From assembly GCF_000720185.1 (NCBI RefSeq), contig NZ_JOIY01000014.1:237874-301873 (forward strand): DNA of 64,000 bases. The letters are read 5' to 3'. Origin of the DNA: Streptomyces sp. NRRL S-340 (GTDB lineage Bacteria > Actinomycetota > Actinomycetes > Streptomycetales > Streptomycetaceae). The position numbers and the translations under genes are program-made. Below, in pieces: positions 17,031-25,625 of the stretch (position 1 is the stretch's first letter; each line of letters opens with the position of its first letter). The notes under the pieces are model-generated. The model saw only the letters and a program-made list of their open reading frames with translations. It was not told the DNA's origin and made no database searches.

Positions 17031-17987
17031 GTGGGAATAGCCGACTACGCGCTGGCCATGCCCGGTGGAAAACGAAGCGTCGACGAGGTCGCCCGGGCCT
17101 CCGGGGTGGACCCCGGGAAACTGGAACGGGTCCTGCCGTCGGGGAAGTTCTCCGTGCTGGCCGAGGGCGAGACCTCCTGGGGCCTGGGCCGCGCGGCCGC
17201 GGCCCGGCTCCTGGAGCGCAATCCGGTGCGGCCCGAGGAGATCGGCCTCGTCCTGTACGCGGGCTCCAGCGAGTGGGGCACCCCCTTCTGGTCGCCCGCG
17301 GCGAAGATCGCGCAGGAGCTGGGGATCACCGACGCGCACTGCTACGAGGTCTCCAACTTCTGCAACGCGGGCATGGTGGCCGTCAAACTCGCCGACGACC
17401 AGGTGCGGGCGGGCACCCACGAGTACGCCCTGGTCGTCGTCGCGGACCGGCTCAGTGAGCTGGTCGAGTACGGCACCGGCTACGTCGAGCTGTTCAACTT
17501 CGCCGACGGAGCCGCCGCCGTCCTGCTGACCGCGGACCCCGCGCACACCGCGTACGACGTGCTCGGCGCCGCCCACCACACCGACCCGCGCTGGGTGGAC
17601 GCGTACTACGGGCAGCTCAAGGACGGTGAGGTCAAGGTCGAGCGGGGCGACAAGCTCGACGGGCTCGGCGAGGCGTTCCTCGACAACTTCACCACCCTGA
17701 CGCACCGGGTCCTGAAGGACATCGGGCGCCAGGTCGCCGACGTGGCGTACTTCCTGGTCACCCATGGCAACCAGGAGACCCACCGCGACTACCTGGCCGC
17801 ACTCGGCGTGGACGCCTCGCGGAGCGTGTTCCAGTACGGCCTCGACGGCCACCTCGGCGGCGCGGACCCGCTGGCCGCTCTTGAGGAGCTGGAACGCGAC
17901 GGCCGGATCGGGTCCGGTGACCTGGTGATCGTGGCGACGGCGGGCTCGGGCTTCACCTGGGGCGTGACGGCCCTGCGGCGGACGTAG
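17031..17987 (+). CDS. FabH-like protein with altered catalytic triad
   Basis: The 318-residue protein has a KAS III fold with Cys111 in VSNFCNAGM, His in LVTHGNQETH and the C-terminal ATAGSGFTWGVTAL. Where FabH has Asn in GNTSAAS, this protein reads GHLGGAD, so the third residue appears to be His. Related atypical KAS III proteins (CerJ/DpsC-like) transfer acyl groups to oxygen or use unusual donors. I infer an acyl-transfer or specialised condensation role late in the pathway. Start GTG 17031 with GGGAGAAG upstream; last gene of the operon, followed by a strong terminator. Confidence 0.8.
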   Translation: MGIADYALAMPGGKRSVDEVARASGVDPGKLERVLPSGKFSVLAEGETSWGLGRAAAARLLERNPVRPEEIGLVLYAGSSEWGTPFWSPAAKIAQELGITDAHCYEVSNFCNAGMVAVKLADDQVRAGTHEYALVVVADRLSELVEYGTGYVELFNFADGAAAVLLTADPAHTAYDVLGAAHHTDPRWVDAYYGQLKDGEVKVERGDKLDGLGEAFLDNFTTLTHRVLKDIGRQVADVAYFLVTHGNQETHRDYLAALGVDASRSVFQYGLDGHLGGADPLAALEELERDGRIGSGDLVIVATAGSGFTWGVTALRRT

Positions 17988-18005
17988 CCGGCCCGTTGCA
18001 CGGGA

Positions 18006-18048
18006 GGGGGCGGTGCCCCGGGCCTTCCACGGCCGGGGCACCGCCCCC
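18006..18048 (+). terminator. Strong terminator of the AvrD operon
   Basis: A perfect 16-base GC stem (18006-18021 with 18033-18048) and an 11-base loop lie 18 bases after the last stop codon. The position between convergent genes suggests that it also ends the MmyB-like gene from the other side. Confidence 0.75.
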
Positions 18049-18126
18049 TGTCACATCTCGCACATCCGCCGGCTCACCGCGCCGGCTGACGTCCGCGGGC
18101 CCGGCGCCCGCCGGCTCGCCCGCGGG

Positions 18127-18975
18127 TCAGCGGTGGTGCACCCGGTCCAGGTCCACGGTGAGCAGCCGCAGGGCCGCCTCGTGCGGGGAGTCGGGCTCCG
18201 CGTGGTAGAACTTCAGGATGTTGCCGTCCTGGAGATCGGCGGACTGGTACATCAACTCCAGCTCACCCACCACCGGATGGTCGAAGAGCTTGGTGCCCTC
18301 GATGCAGTTGGCCACCCGCTGACGGCACCACAGCGCGGCGAACTCCTCGCTCTGTATCGTCAGTTCGCCGATCAGCTCGGCGAGCTGCGGGTCGTGCCGG
18401 TGGTTCCCGGAGATGTAGCGCAGATACGTCACGTTCGACTCGGACTCCGTGGCCCAGTCCGTGTACAGCGCGCGGACGTCCTCGTCGAGGAAGTTCATCT
18501 TGATGATGTTGGGGCGCTGCCCCGGACGGTCGGGCGCGTCGAAACCCAGGTGCGGCGCGAACAGTTTGTGGAACAGCGGGTTCCAGGTGAGGATGTCGCA
18601 GCGGTAGTTCAGCACCGCCGCCGCCACGGTGCCGAGCGACTCCACCAGCATCCGCGTGGACGGGCTGACCTGGTCGCCGCTGGGCGCCGGCGCCTGCGGG
18701 TCCTGCACCGGCGTACCGATCTTGAGCAGGTAGTCCCGCTCGTCGGGACCCAGGTCCAGCGCGCGGGCGATGGACAGCAGGACCTGCGGGGAGGCGTGCG
18801 CGGTCTGCGACTGTTCGAGCCGGGTGTAGTAGGTCTGGCTGACACCGGCGAGCGCAGCCACTTCCTCACGCCGCAGGCCCGGGACGCGCCGGGCGCCGCC
18901 GCTGCGCAGCCCCCGCTGCTCGGGCCGGACGCGCTCGCGCATCTGCCGCAGATAGCTGCCGAGGTCCGTGTTCAC
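18127..18975 (-). CDS. XRE-family regulator with MmyB-like domain
   Basis: The 282-residue protein begins with LGSYLRQMRERVRPEQ, then the HTH RREEVAALAGVSQTYYTRLE and the MmyB-like ligand domain (ILTWNPLFHKLFAP, the NFLDEDVRALYTDW segment, and VGELELMYQSADL). GTG 18975 matches the normal family start and has GGAAG upstream. It is close to the DHA2 pump at 19105-20550 on the same strand but is transcribed after it. Likely a repressor or activator of the pump or of the adjacent operon. Confidence 0.87.
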   Translation of the reverse strand: MNTDLGSYLRQMRERVRPEQRGLRSGGARRVPGLRREEVAALAGVSQTYYTRLEQSQTAHASPQVLLSIARALDLGPDERDYLLKIGTPVQDPQAPAPSGDQVSPSTRMLVESLGTVAAAVLNYRCDILTWNPLFHKLFAPHLGFDAPDRPGQRPNIIKMNFLDEDVRALYTDWATESESNVTYLRYISGNHRHDPQLAELIGELTIQSEEFAALWCRQRVANCIEGTKLFDHPVVGELELMYQSADLQDGNILKFYHAEPDSPHEAALRLLTVDLDRVHHR

Positions 18976-19104
18976 GATGTCTTCCACCCTTCCGATTATG
19001 AAGTCCCACGCCGCGAACGCAACGGCGTCCCGGCCGGGGCGCGGGCCCCGCCGGAGCGGTCCGCAGGGCGCCACGATCCGCCGTGGCGCCCTGCGGACGG
19101 TGCG

Positions 19105-20550
19105 TCAGCCGCGCGCGGCCGACTTGCGCCGCAGCACCGCCCACAGCAGCAGGCCGACGGCGATCTGGCACGCCGCGTCGACGCCGACGGCCACGTGGAT
19201 GCCGGACAGCTGCTCGGCGGCGGTCACCGTGCCCTGGCCGATGGTGGCCGCGAACACCGCGCTGACCAGCGGGATGCCGATGGCGATGCCGACCTGCTGG
19301 GACTGGGTGGCCATACCGGTCGCCATGCCCTGCATGTCGGAGTCGACGGAGGAGGTGGCGATGACCATGAAGGACAGGGCCGCCGTCATGGAGAAGAACG
19401 CGTTGACGAACTGGGTGGCGATCAGCGGGATCAGCCAGCGCGAGTCCGCACTCGCCCACAGCGCCGGCAGCATGAACGCGCCCTGGAGGGCCAGGGACAC
19501 GCCGAGCATCGTGCGCGGCGGGACCCGCTGGAGAAGACGGGGGCCGACGGTGCCCGCGATGATCTGGCCCACACCGATGCCGAGCAGGACCAGACCGGCC
19601 ACCAGGGACGACAGACCCAGCACGTTCTGCACGTACAGACCGGTGAAGAAGATCAACGCGGTCTCGCCGCCGAAGATGAACAGGGCCGCCAGGTTGCCGA
19701 AGGCGATGTCGGGCCGCTTCAGGACCCGCACCGGGACCAGGGCGTCGGCCGTGCGGCTCTCGACGGCCCAGAAGGCGCCCAGCAGGACGGCGGCGGCGAT
19801 CAGGGCGGCACCGGCCGCCGCGTCGAGCCCGTTCTCACCGACGCGGGTGACGCCGTAGATCCCGGCGAACAGGCCGAGGGTGATCAGCACGGCGCCGGGC
19901 AGGTCGATCCGGCTGCGCTGCTCGGCGCGGCTCTCGTCCACGACGAGGGGCACGACGAGGATCGCGGCGAGGGCCACGGGGATGTTGATGAAGAACGCCC
20001 AGCGCCAGGAGAACACGTCCGTGAGGACACCGCCGAGGATCGCGCCGACGCTGAAACCGGAACTCATCATCACGCTGTTCAGGCCGAGCGCCCGCGTGCG
20101 CAGGGCGGGCTCGGTGAAGGCGGTGGTGAGCAGGGCGAGCGCGGCGGGCGTGACGGCGGCGGTCGACAGACCCTGCAGGGTACGGGCGGCCAGCAGCATC
20201 GCGGGCGAGTCGGCCAGGCCGCCGATCAGGGAGGACACGGTCAGCACGAGCATGCCGACGGTGAAGATGCGCCGGCGTCCCACGAAGTCGCCCACCCGGC
20301 CGAAGACCAGGGTGCAGCCCGCGGCGCACAAGGCGAAGGTCGTGGTGATCCACTGCAGGGAGCCGGTGGAGAAGCCCAGCGCCGTGCCCACCTCGGGCAG
20401 CGCCACGTTCAGAACGGAGAAGTCGGCGGCCATCATGAACTGCGACGCCAGGAGCACCACGAGGGCGGCCACTTGACGGCCCGTCATACGGACGGGCGCG
20501 GAGCCGGAGCGCTCCGGTGCGACGGTCGGCGAGGTTTCAGCGGTTGTCAT
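19105..20550 (-). CDS. MFS drug/proton antiporter, DHA2 (14-TM) type
   Basis: The 481-residue protein has about 14 hydrophobic segments. The first reads VVLLASQFMMAADFSVLNVA, with the DHA2 Asp, followed by the loop FGRVGDFVGRRR and a motif C-like stretch MSSGFSVGAILGGVLTD. The start ATG at 20550 is the first one with a normal N-terminus. It probably exports the AvrD-operon product or protects against it. It lies between the MmyB-like regulator and the old yellow enzyme, a common pump-plus-regulator arrangement. Confidence 0.9.
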   Translation of the reverse strand: MTTAETSPTVAPERSGSAPVRMTGRQVAALVVLLASQFMMAADFSVLNVALPEVGTALGFSTGSLQWITTTFALCAAGCTLVFGRVGDFVGRRRIFTVGMLVLTVSSLIGGLADSPAMLLAARTLQGLSTAAVTPAALALLTTAFTEPALRTRALGLNSVMMSSGFSVGAILGGVLTDVFSWRWAFFINIPVALAAILVVPLVVDESRAEQRSRIDLPGAVLITLGLFAGIYGVTRVGENGLDAAAGAALIAAAVLLGAFWAVESRTADALVPVRVLKRPDIAFGNLAALFIFGGETALIFFTGLYVQNVLGLSSLVAGLVLLGIGVGQIIAGTVGPRLLQRVPPRTMLGVSLALQGAFMLPALWASADSRWLIPLIATQFVNAFFSMTAALSFMVIATSSVDSDMQGMATGMATQSQQVGIAIGIPLVSAVFAATIGQGTVTAAEQLSGIHVAVGVDAACQIAVGLLLWAVLRRKSAARG

Positions 20551-20922
20551 GCCTCCAGCCTCGAACGCGCGGCCCGGACCAGCCAGATCCCCCTCGACGG
20601 CACTCCTGCGGAGACTGTCACTGCCAGTGCCACCCTCGCGGGGACCGGACGCCGCCCCCCCGGCCGTGAACGGCCCGTTCCCGGGGACGACGAGCCGGGC
20701 CGGGATCCCCTCGCGGCAGCCGGTGCCCTCGTCGCCACCCTTGACCCGGCGGACCCGGCGGACCCGGCGGACCCGGGGCCCGGCGGCCGGCGCCACGGCA
20801 GCGGACCCGACGGCGTCCACCGGGAGCGTACGGCAAGGAGAAGAACATGATCGGGAAGTGATGTCCGTCGCAGTCGGCCGGATCCGGAAATCCTGATCAC
20901 GCGCATTCCGTTGCCCATGCAC
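20551..20922. other. Intergenic region with 9-bp repeats and mini-ORFs
   Basis: This divergent gap contains four tandem 9-base units (GACCCGGCG type) at 20743-20778. Further on, a strong AAGGAG precedes ATG 20847, which opens only a four-codon frame (MIGK); its stop overlaps a second ATG that opens an 11-codon frame. These could be leader peptides for the old yellow enzyme gene or chance. Confidence 0.4.
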
Positions 20923-22002
20923 ATGGACATCTTCACGCCCGTCTCCCTGGGAGACCTCGAACTCGCCAACCGGGTGGTCATGGCCCCCCTGACCCGGATG
21001 CGGTCCGGCGCCGGCGGCGTCCCCGGAGACCTGGTGGTGGAGCACTACCGGCAGCGGGCGAGCCTCGGCCTGATCATCACCGAGGGCACGTACCCGAACC
21101 ACGAGGGACAGGCCTTCGTCGGCCAGCCCGGCATCGTCACCGACGAGCAGGTGGCCGGCTGGCGGCGGGTGGCCGAGGCGGTGCACGCCCGCGGCGGCCG
21201 CATCGTGATGCAGGTCATGCACGGCGGCCGGGTCACCCACCCCGACGTCAACGGCGGCCGCCGGGTCGTCGCCCCCAGCGCCGTCGCGATCGACGGCGAA
21301 GGGCACACGGAGAAGGGCAGGCAGCCCTACCCGGTGCCGCACGCGCTGACCGCCGAGGAGGCGCGGGCGGCCCTCGACGACTTCGTCACCGCCTCGCGCC
21401 GGGCGGTCCAGGAGGCGGGTCTGGACGGCGTGGAGATCCACGGCGCCAACGGCTACCTCCTCCACGAGTTCCTCTCCCCGGCGGCCAACCGGCGCACCGA
21501 CGAGTACGGCGGCTCACCGCAGAACCGGGCCCGCTTCGTCGCCGAGGTGGTGACGGCGGTGGCCGGGGCCGTCGGTCCCGGACGGGTCGGGCTGCGCATC
21601 TCGCCGGAGCACAACATCCAGGACGCCGTCGAGACCGACCGGGACGACGTACTGGCCACTTACGGGCACCTGATGGACCGGCTGCGTCCGCTGGGCCTGG
21701 CGTACCTCTCCGTCCTGCACCGCGAGCCCGCCGGCGACCTGGTCCAGGAACTGCGCCGCCGCTTCGGCGGCAAGCTGATCGCCAACAGCGGTTTCTCCTC
21801 GCCCACCACGCGCGAGGAGGCGGTGGCGCTGATCGAGGCGGCGCACGCCGACGCCGTGGCCGTGGGCCGCGCGGTCATCGCCAACCCCGACCTGGTGGAG
21901 CGCTGGCAGGGCGGCCACGCCGAGAACGCACCGCGTCCGGAGCTGTTCTACTCCCCGGGCGCCGAGGGCTACACCGACTACCCCTTCCTCCAGGCGGTCT
22001 GA
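20923..22002 (+). CDS. Old yellow enzyme-type ene-reductase
   Basis: The roughly 359-residue FMN protein has the OYE features LELANRVVMAPLTRMRS, the HxxN pair in GVEIHGANGYLLHEFLSP (His/Asn), the NRRTDEYGGS loop and VAVGRAVIANPDL. It reduces activated C=C bonds with NAD(P)H. There are in-frame starts at TTG 20911, ATG 20917 and ATG 20923 and no clear Shine-Dalgarno, so the exact start is uncertain. It could saturate a butenolide or enone made nearby. Confidence 0.88.
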   Translation: MDIFTPVSLGDLELANRVVMAPLTRMRSGAGGVPGDLVVEHYRQRASLGLIITEGTYPNHEGQAFVGQPGIVTDEQVAGWRRVAEAVHARGGRIVMQVMHGGRVTHPDVNGGRRVVAPSAVAIDGEGHTEKGRQPYPVPHALTAEEARAALDDFVTASRRAVQEAGLDGVEIHGANGYLLHEFLSPAANRRTDEYGGSPQNRARFVAEVVTAVAGAVGPGRVGLRISPEHNIQDAVETDRDDVLATYGHLMDRLRPLGLAYLSVLHREPAGDLVQELRRRFGGKLIANSGFSSPTTREEAVALIEAAHADAVAVGRAVIANPDLVERWQGGHAENAPRPELFYSPGAEGYTDYPFLQAV

Positions 22003-22012
22003 GCGGGCCGGT

Positions 22013-22043
22013 GGCGCGGCGGGCCCCGGGTGCCCGCCGCGCC
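22013..22043. terminator. Bidirectional terminator
   Basis: Perfect 12-base arms (22013-22024 and 22032-22043) lie between the convergent old yellow enzyme and amidohydrolase genes. Confidence 0.6.
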
Positions 22044-22073
22044 CCTCATCCGTCCTGATCCGCACGGAGAACC

Positions 22074-23099
22074 TCAGAGGCCGAACAGTTTCTCGGCGTT
22101 CAGGTGGGTCATCTTCTCCCTGTCCTCGTGGCTGACGGGCAGCTCCTCGATGAAGGCGCGCGTGCCGTCCAGCGCCAGGTACGGGTAGTCGACGGACCAG
22201 ATGATCCGGTCGGCCCCCACCACCTTGTGCACGAACTCGAAGTGCGGCAGCCCCCAGATCCCGCTGGGGGTGACCCAGACATGACTGCGGTAGATCTCGG
22301 TGACGGTGCCCGGCAGACCGGTCGTCCTCGGCGGCAGCGCGTCGTCGAGGCGCTGCAGGAAGAACGGGACCATCTCCCCCCAGTGGCCGCTGATGACCTG
22401 GAGGCCGGGGTGCCGCTCGAAGGCTCCGGAGAGGATCAGCCGCAGGACGTGCACGCCGGCCTCGTTGTGCCAGCCCCACGCACCGAGCGAGAGCCAGCTG
22501 CTCACGGCGGGGGAGAAGCCGCCGTAGTAGGCCTCCTGCACCTGCGGCAGCGGGTGGTACGGGTGGACGTAGAGGGGCACCCGCAGGTCGCTGAGCTTCC
22601 GGAGCACGGGCGCGTACCGCGGGTCGTCCAGGAACGCCTCCCCCGGGCGGCCCACGATGAGCGCCCCCTTCAGGCCCAGTTCGCCGACGGCCCGGTCCAG
22701 TTCGGCTGCCGCCGCCCGCGGGTCCTGCCACGGCAGGACCGCGAATCCGCTCAGCCGGTCCGGATACGCCCTGACGGCGCCGGCGAGCCGGTCGTTGGCG
22801 GCCCGTGTCAGGGCCACGGCCCGGTCGGGCGGGGTGAGTTGCGCCGGCGTGGCGAAGGAGACCACCTGCATCTGGATGCCGTGCTCGTCCATGGCCTTGA
22901 TCCGGCCCTCGCCGAGGTCCGCGGCCAGCTCGTCGGCCTCCCGCATCGAGACGACCGTCGGGCGGCCGCTGCCCCGCGGCCAGGGAGCCTCCGCGGCCTG
23001 CTGAGTCCCCATGTAAGGCGCTTCCCGCAGCAGGGCGGGCGCGGCGGCCTTCGCCATCTCCCGGTCGACCGTGTGTTCTTCGACGCAGATGATTTTCAT
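22074..23099 (-). CDS. Amidohydrolase family 2 (ACMSD/decarboxylase-like)
   Basis: The 341-residue TIM-barrel protein resembles ACMSD, gamma-resorcylate and 6-methylsalicylate decarboxylases. Candidate metal ligands are Glu/His in ICVEEHTV, His in YVHPYHP, His in ISGHWGEM and Asp in WSVDYPY. Such enzymes mostly decarboxylate aromatic or enol acids without oxygen. ATG 23099 is the natural start. It is divergent from a LysR regulator across a 96-base gap, the classic arrangement for a LysR-controlled catabolic gene. Confidence 0.85.
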   Translation of the reverse strand: MKIICVEEHTVDREMAKAAAPALLREAPYMGTQQAAEAPWPRGSGRPTVVSMREADELAADLGEGRIKAMDEHGIQMQVVSFATPAQLTPPDRAVALTRAANDRLAGAVRAYPDRLSGFAVLPWQDPRAAAAELDRAVGELGLKGALIVGRPGEAFLDDPRYAPVLRKLSDLRVPLYVHPYHPLPQVQEAYYGGFSPAVSSWLSLGAWGWHNEAGVHVLRLILSGAFERHPGLQVISGHWGEMVPFFLQRLDDALPPRTTGLPGTVTEIYRSHVWVTPSGIWGLPHFEFVHKVVGADRIIWSVDYPYLALDGTRAFIEELPVSHEDREKMTHLNAEKLFGL

Positions 23100-23195
23100 G
23101 CCTTCATGGTCCGCTCGGCCGGCGCCGACCGTCCAAGACCTTCCACGGCCGCTGTCATACCCTGAGAGCATCACCGCAGGGCGGGAGTACGGCTT

Positions 23196-24125
23196 GTGGA
23201 CCTGGACCTGCGCAAAGTGCGCTACTTCGTCGCCGTCGCCGAGCACGAGAGCTTCGTCCGCGCGGCCGAGGCACTGCACATCGCGCAACCGGTCCTGTCC
23301 CGCCAGATCAGATCGCTGGAAGCCGACCTGAAGGTCACCCTGTTCGACCGGGGCACCAGGGGGACGCGGCTCACCGAGGCCGGTGAGGCGATGCTGGAGG
23401 AGGCTCTCGGTCTGCTCGCGGCGGCGCGGGCCGCCCGCCGCCGCGTCCGCGACGTGGCCGCGGGCCTTCGCAGGTTCACGGTGGGGTTCACGCCCGGCGT
23501 GTCCATCGCCCCCGCCGTCCGGGAGTTCTCCGCGCGCCACCCCGAGGTCCTGGTGGAGGTGGTCCGCATGGATTACCCGCACCGGGCCGACTTCGTCAGG
23601 GACGGCAAGGTCGACGTCGGATACCTGCGGCTGCCCGTCGGCACGCACGGCCTGTCCACCGAGCCGTTGTTCACCGAACCGCTGGTGGTCGAGCTGCCGG
23701 CCGGTCACCGCCTCGCGCAGCGCGAGAGGGTGCACATCGCCGAGCTGGCGGCCGAACGCCTGCTGATCGACGACGTGCCCGGCCGACGCGACGATTCCCC
23801 GGCGTCCACGGGGTTCGCAGCGCCCCCGGCGTCCCCGGCATCCCGGGGGCTCACGGCGTCTGCCGCGTCGCCGGAGGAGCACGCGGGGCCGCCGGTCCCC
23901 GGCGCGCGGAACATCGAGGAACTGCTGGAGCATGTCGCCGCGGGACGCGGTGTCGTGGTGGTCCCGCTCTCGACCGCCCTGTACTTCGCCCGCCCCGACA
24001 TCACCCACGTCCTCGTCGACGGCCTGGCCCCGTCCCACGTGTGCCTGGCGTGGAGGAGTTCGCGGCGCGGCGCGCTCGTCACGGAATACGCCGGCATCGC
24101 CCGTCGGACGGCCGGCCGGGCGTGA
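23196..24125 (+). CDS. LysR-family transcriptional regulator
   Basis: The 309-residue protein starts MDLDLRKVRYFVAVAEHES and has the LysR wHTH with AQPVLSRQIRSLEADL, then the effector domain FTVGFTPGVSIAPAVREF. Start GTG 23196. Between about residues 205 and 240 it has an Ala/Ser/Pro-rich insertion that interrupts the second effector subdomain; the corresponding DNA has short CCCCGGCGTCC-type repeats. It likely controls the divergent amidohydrolase. Confidence 0.88.
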   Translation: MDLDLRKVRYFVAVAEHESFVRAAEALHIAQPVLSRQIRSLEADLKVTLFDRGTRGTRLTEAGEAMLEEALGLLAAARAARRRVRDVAAGLRRFTVGFTPGVSIAPAVREFSARHPEVLVEVVRMDYPHRADFVRDGKVDVGYLRLPVGTHGLSTEPLFTEPLVVELPAGHRLAQRERVHIAELAAERLLIDDVPGRRDDSPASTGFAAPPASPASRGLTASAASPEEHAGPPVPGARNIEELLEHVAAGRGVVVVPLSTALYFARPDITHVLVDGLAPSHVCLAWRSSRRGALVTEYAGIARRTAGRA

Positions 24126-24152
24126 GGCACACCCGCGGCGCGAGCGACCTGC

Positions 24153-24908
24153 TCAGCCGCAGCGCTTGGCCATGACCACCACACTCGGTCCGCTGTGCTC
24201 GTCCGGGGGGAGCCGGAGTTCGGCGACCGGACTCAGGCCGGCCCGCTCGATCAGCTCCACGTACTGCTCCGGCCGCCACTTGTGCGTCGTCCAGCGCACG
24301 GGGACACCGCCGTAGGCCTCGGTGCGCACGAGGTCCTCCTCGCCGACGTGGGTGCCGGTGATGAAGTGGCCGCCCGGCTTCAACGCGCGGGCGAACATGC
24401 CGAGAACCTGCGGCAGGACGTCACGGGGGAGGTTGAACAGCGACCACCACCCGAGCACGCCGCCCAGGGACGCTTCCGGGAGGTCGAGGTCGGTGGCGGA
24501 GGAGACGCTGAAGCGGCACTGCGGATGGAGACGGCGCGCGTTCTCGATCATGCGGGGAGAAAGGTCCACCCCGGACACGTCGAGTCCGCGTTCGGTGAGG
24601 TAGGCGGTCACCGTGCCGGGGCCGCAGCCGACGTCGAGGACGGGGCCCAGGCCGCCCACGGTGTCGGCGAAGACGTCGATCGACGCCTTGAGCCACGGTT
24701 GGCGGCGGATGTCCCCCATTCCCGTCGTCTGCACCATGTGGGCGTAGTTGTCGGCCACGCGGTCGTAGGACTCACGGACCGTGTCGAGATCGGCCGGGCG
24801 GTCGATGGGGTGCGTGCGCATCAGCCAACGATAGGGCAGCGCGGAGGACTTGGGGTCCGAAGCGCGGCGGACGAGGTCCGTCGGCTCCGGTCGGTCATGG
24901 TTGGTCAT
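24153..24908 (-). CDS. SAM-dependent methyltransferase
   Basis: The protein is 251 residues from ATG 24908, or 222 from ATG 24821, where the family usually starts (DTVRESYDRVADNYAHMV). Motif I is VLDVGCGPGTVTAYL, post-I is VSGVDLSPRMIENAR, and the later GGVLGWWSLFNLP and ALKPGGHFITGTHVG are typical of class I small-molecule methyltransferases. It is convergent with the LysR gene (27-base gap). Substrate unknown. Neither start has a clear Shine-Dalgarno. Confidence 0.83.
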   Translation of the reverse strand: MTNHDRPEPTDLVRRASDPKSSALPYRWLMRTHPIDRPADLDTVRESYDRVADNYAHMVQTTGMGDIRRQPWLKASIDVFADTVGGLGPVLDVGCGPGTVTAYLTERGLDVSGVDLSPRMIENARRLHPQCRFSVSSATDLDLPEASLGGVLGWWSLFNLPRDVLPQVLGMFARALKPGGHFITGTHVGEEDLVRTEAYGGVPVRWTTHKWRPEQYVELIERAGLSPVAELRLPPDEHSGPSVVVMAKRCG

Positions 24909-25037
24909 GGTTCGTCATGGTCCGGCTGTACCGGTGCGGGCGCCGGTGCGGTGCCGGTGCGGGCGGCGCCGGGCCGCGCCTCGGTGACATCCGCGAGGCC
25001 GCGGAATGCCGGGGCCCCGGCGGAAGTTGATCGCAGC

Positions 25038-25496
25038 ATGACCCAAGGACCCGCGCCTCGGCCCCTGTCCGACGAAGCCCTCTCCGACCTGCTGACAAGG
25101 CAGCGGTTCGGGACCCTCGCCACGGTCAGGCGAAGCGGCCACCCGCACCTGACCACCATGCTCTACAGCTGGGACCCCGGGGCCCGCGTCGTCCGGCTGT
25201 CCACCACGGCCGACCGCACCAAGGTCGGGCACCTCCGGCGCGACCCGCGCGCGGCACTGCACGTGCAGGGCGGCGACGTCTGGTCGTTCGCCGTCGCCGA
25301 GGGCACGGCGGAGACGTCCGAGATCACGACGGTCCCCGGGGACGCGGTCGGGCGGGAACTGCTCGCGATGATCCCGGCGGCCGCGAAGCCCGAGGACGAG
25401 GACGCGTTCTTGGAGCAACAGGTCGCCGAGCGCAGGATCGTCATCCGGCTGGCGGTCGAACGGCTCTACGGGACGGCCCTGGACATCGACGGCTAG
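25038..25496 (+). CDS. PPOX-class F420-dependent oxidoreductase-like protein
   Basis: The 152-residue protein fits the split-barrel PNPOx-like family: LLTRQRFGTLATVRRSGHPH, then VVRLSTTADRTKVGHLRRDP and RIVIRLAVERLYGTALD. Actinobacterial members of this length usually bind F420 and reduce or oxidise small substrates. ATG 25038 follows an AGTTGATCGCAGC leader without a strong Shine-Dalgarno. Divergent from the methyltransferase at 24153-24908. Confidence 0.82.
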   Translation: MTQGPAPRPLSDEALSDLLTRQRFGTLATVRRSGHPHLTTMLYSWDPGARVVRLSTTADRTKVGHLRRDPRAALHVQGGDVWSFAVAEGTAETSEITTVPGDAVGRELLAMIPAAAKPEDEDAFLEQQVAERRIVIRLAVERLYGTALDIDG

Positions 25497-25557
25497 TCCC
25501 TGCCGGCACCTTCCCGTCGTGCGCCCGCAGGGCGGCCCTCGCGGCGTCGGGTGCGTG

Positions 25558-25625
25558 CTCTCGCCGCACCGGGCCCGGACCCTCGTACCCGGACGTGCTC
25601 GGGTCCGGGCCCGGTGCGGCGAGAG
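25558..25625. terminator. Perfect 25-bp inverted repeat (terminator-like)
   Basis: Arms 25558-25582 and 25601-25625 are perfectly complementary over 25 bases with an 18-base loop. It lies 61 bases after the PPOX gene and is far longer than needed for a terminator. Confidence 0.7.

Noticed and set aside
9640..20930. Shared 13-base sequence CATGCACATGGAC near 9647 and 20916 as an operator
   Set aside because: The second copy lies across the start codons of the old yellow enzyme gene and encodes its first residues, so the match may be coincidental.
24896..24918. Three start codons at 10-base spacing before the methyltransferase as a frame-choice device
   Set aside because: None has a Shine-Dalgarno, and the natural family start lies further inside at 24821. 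Probably a short duplication.
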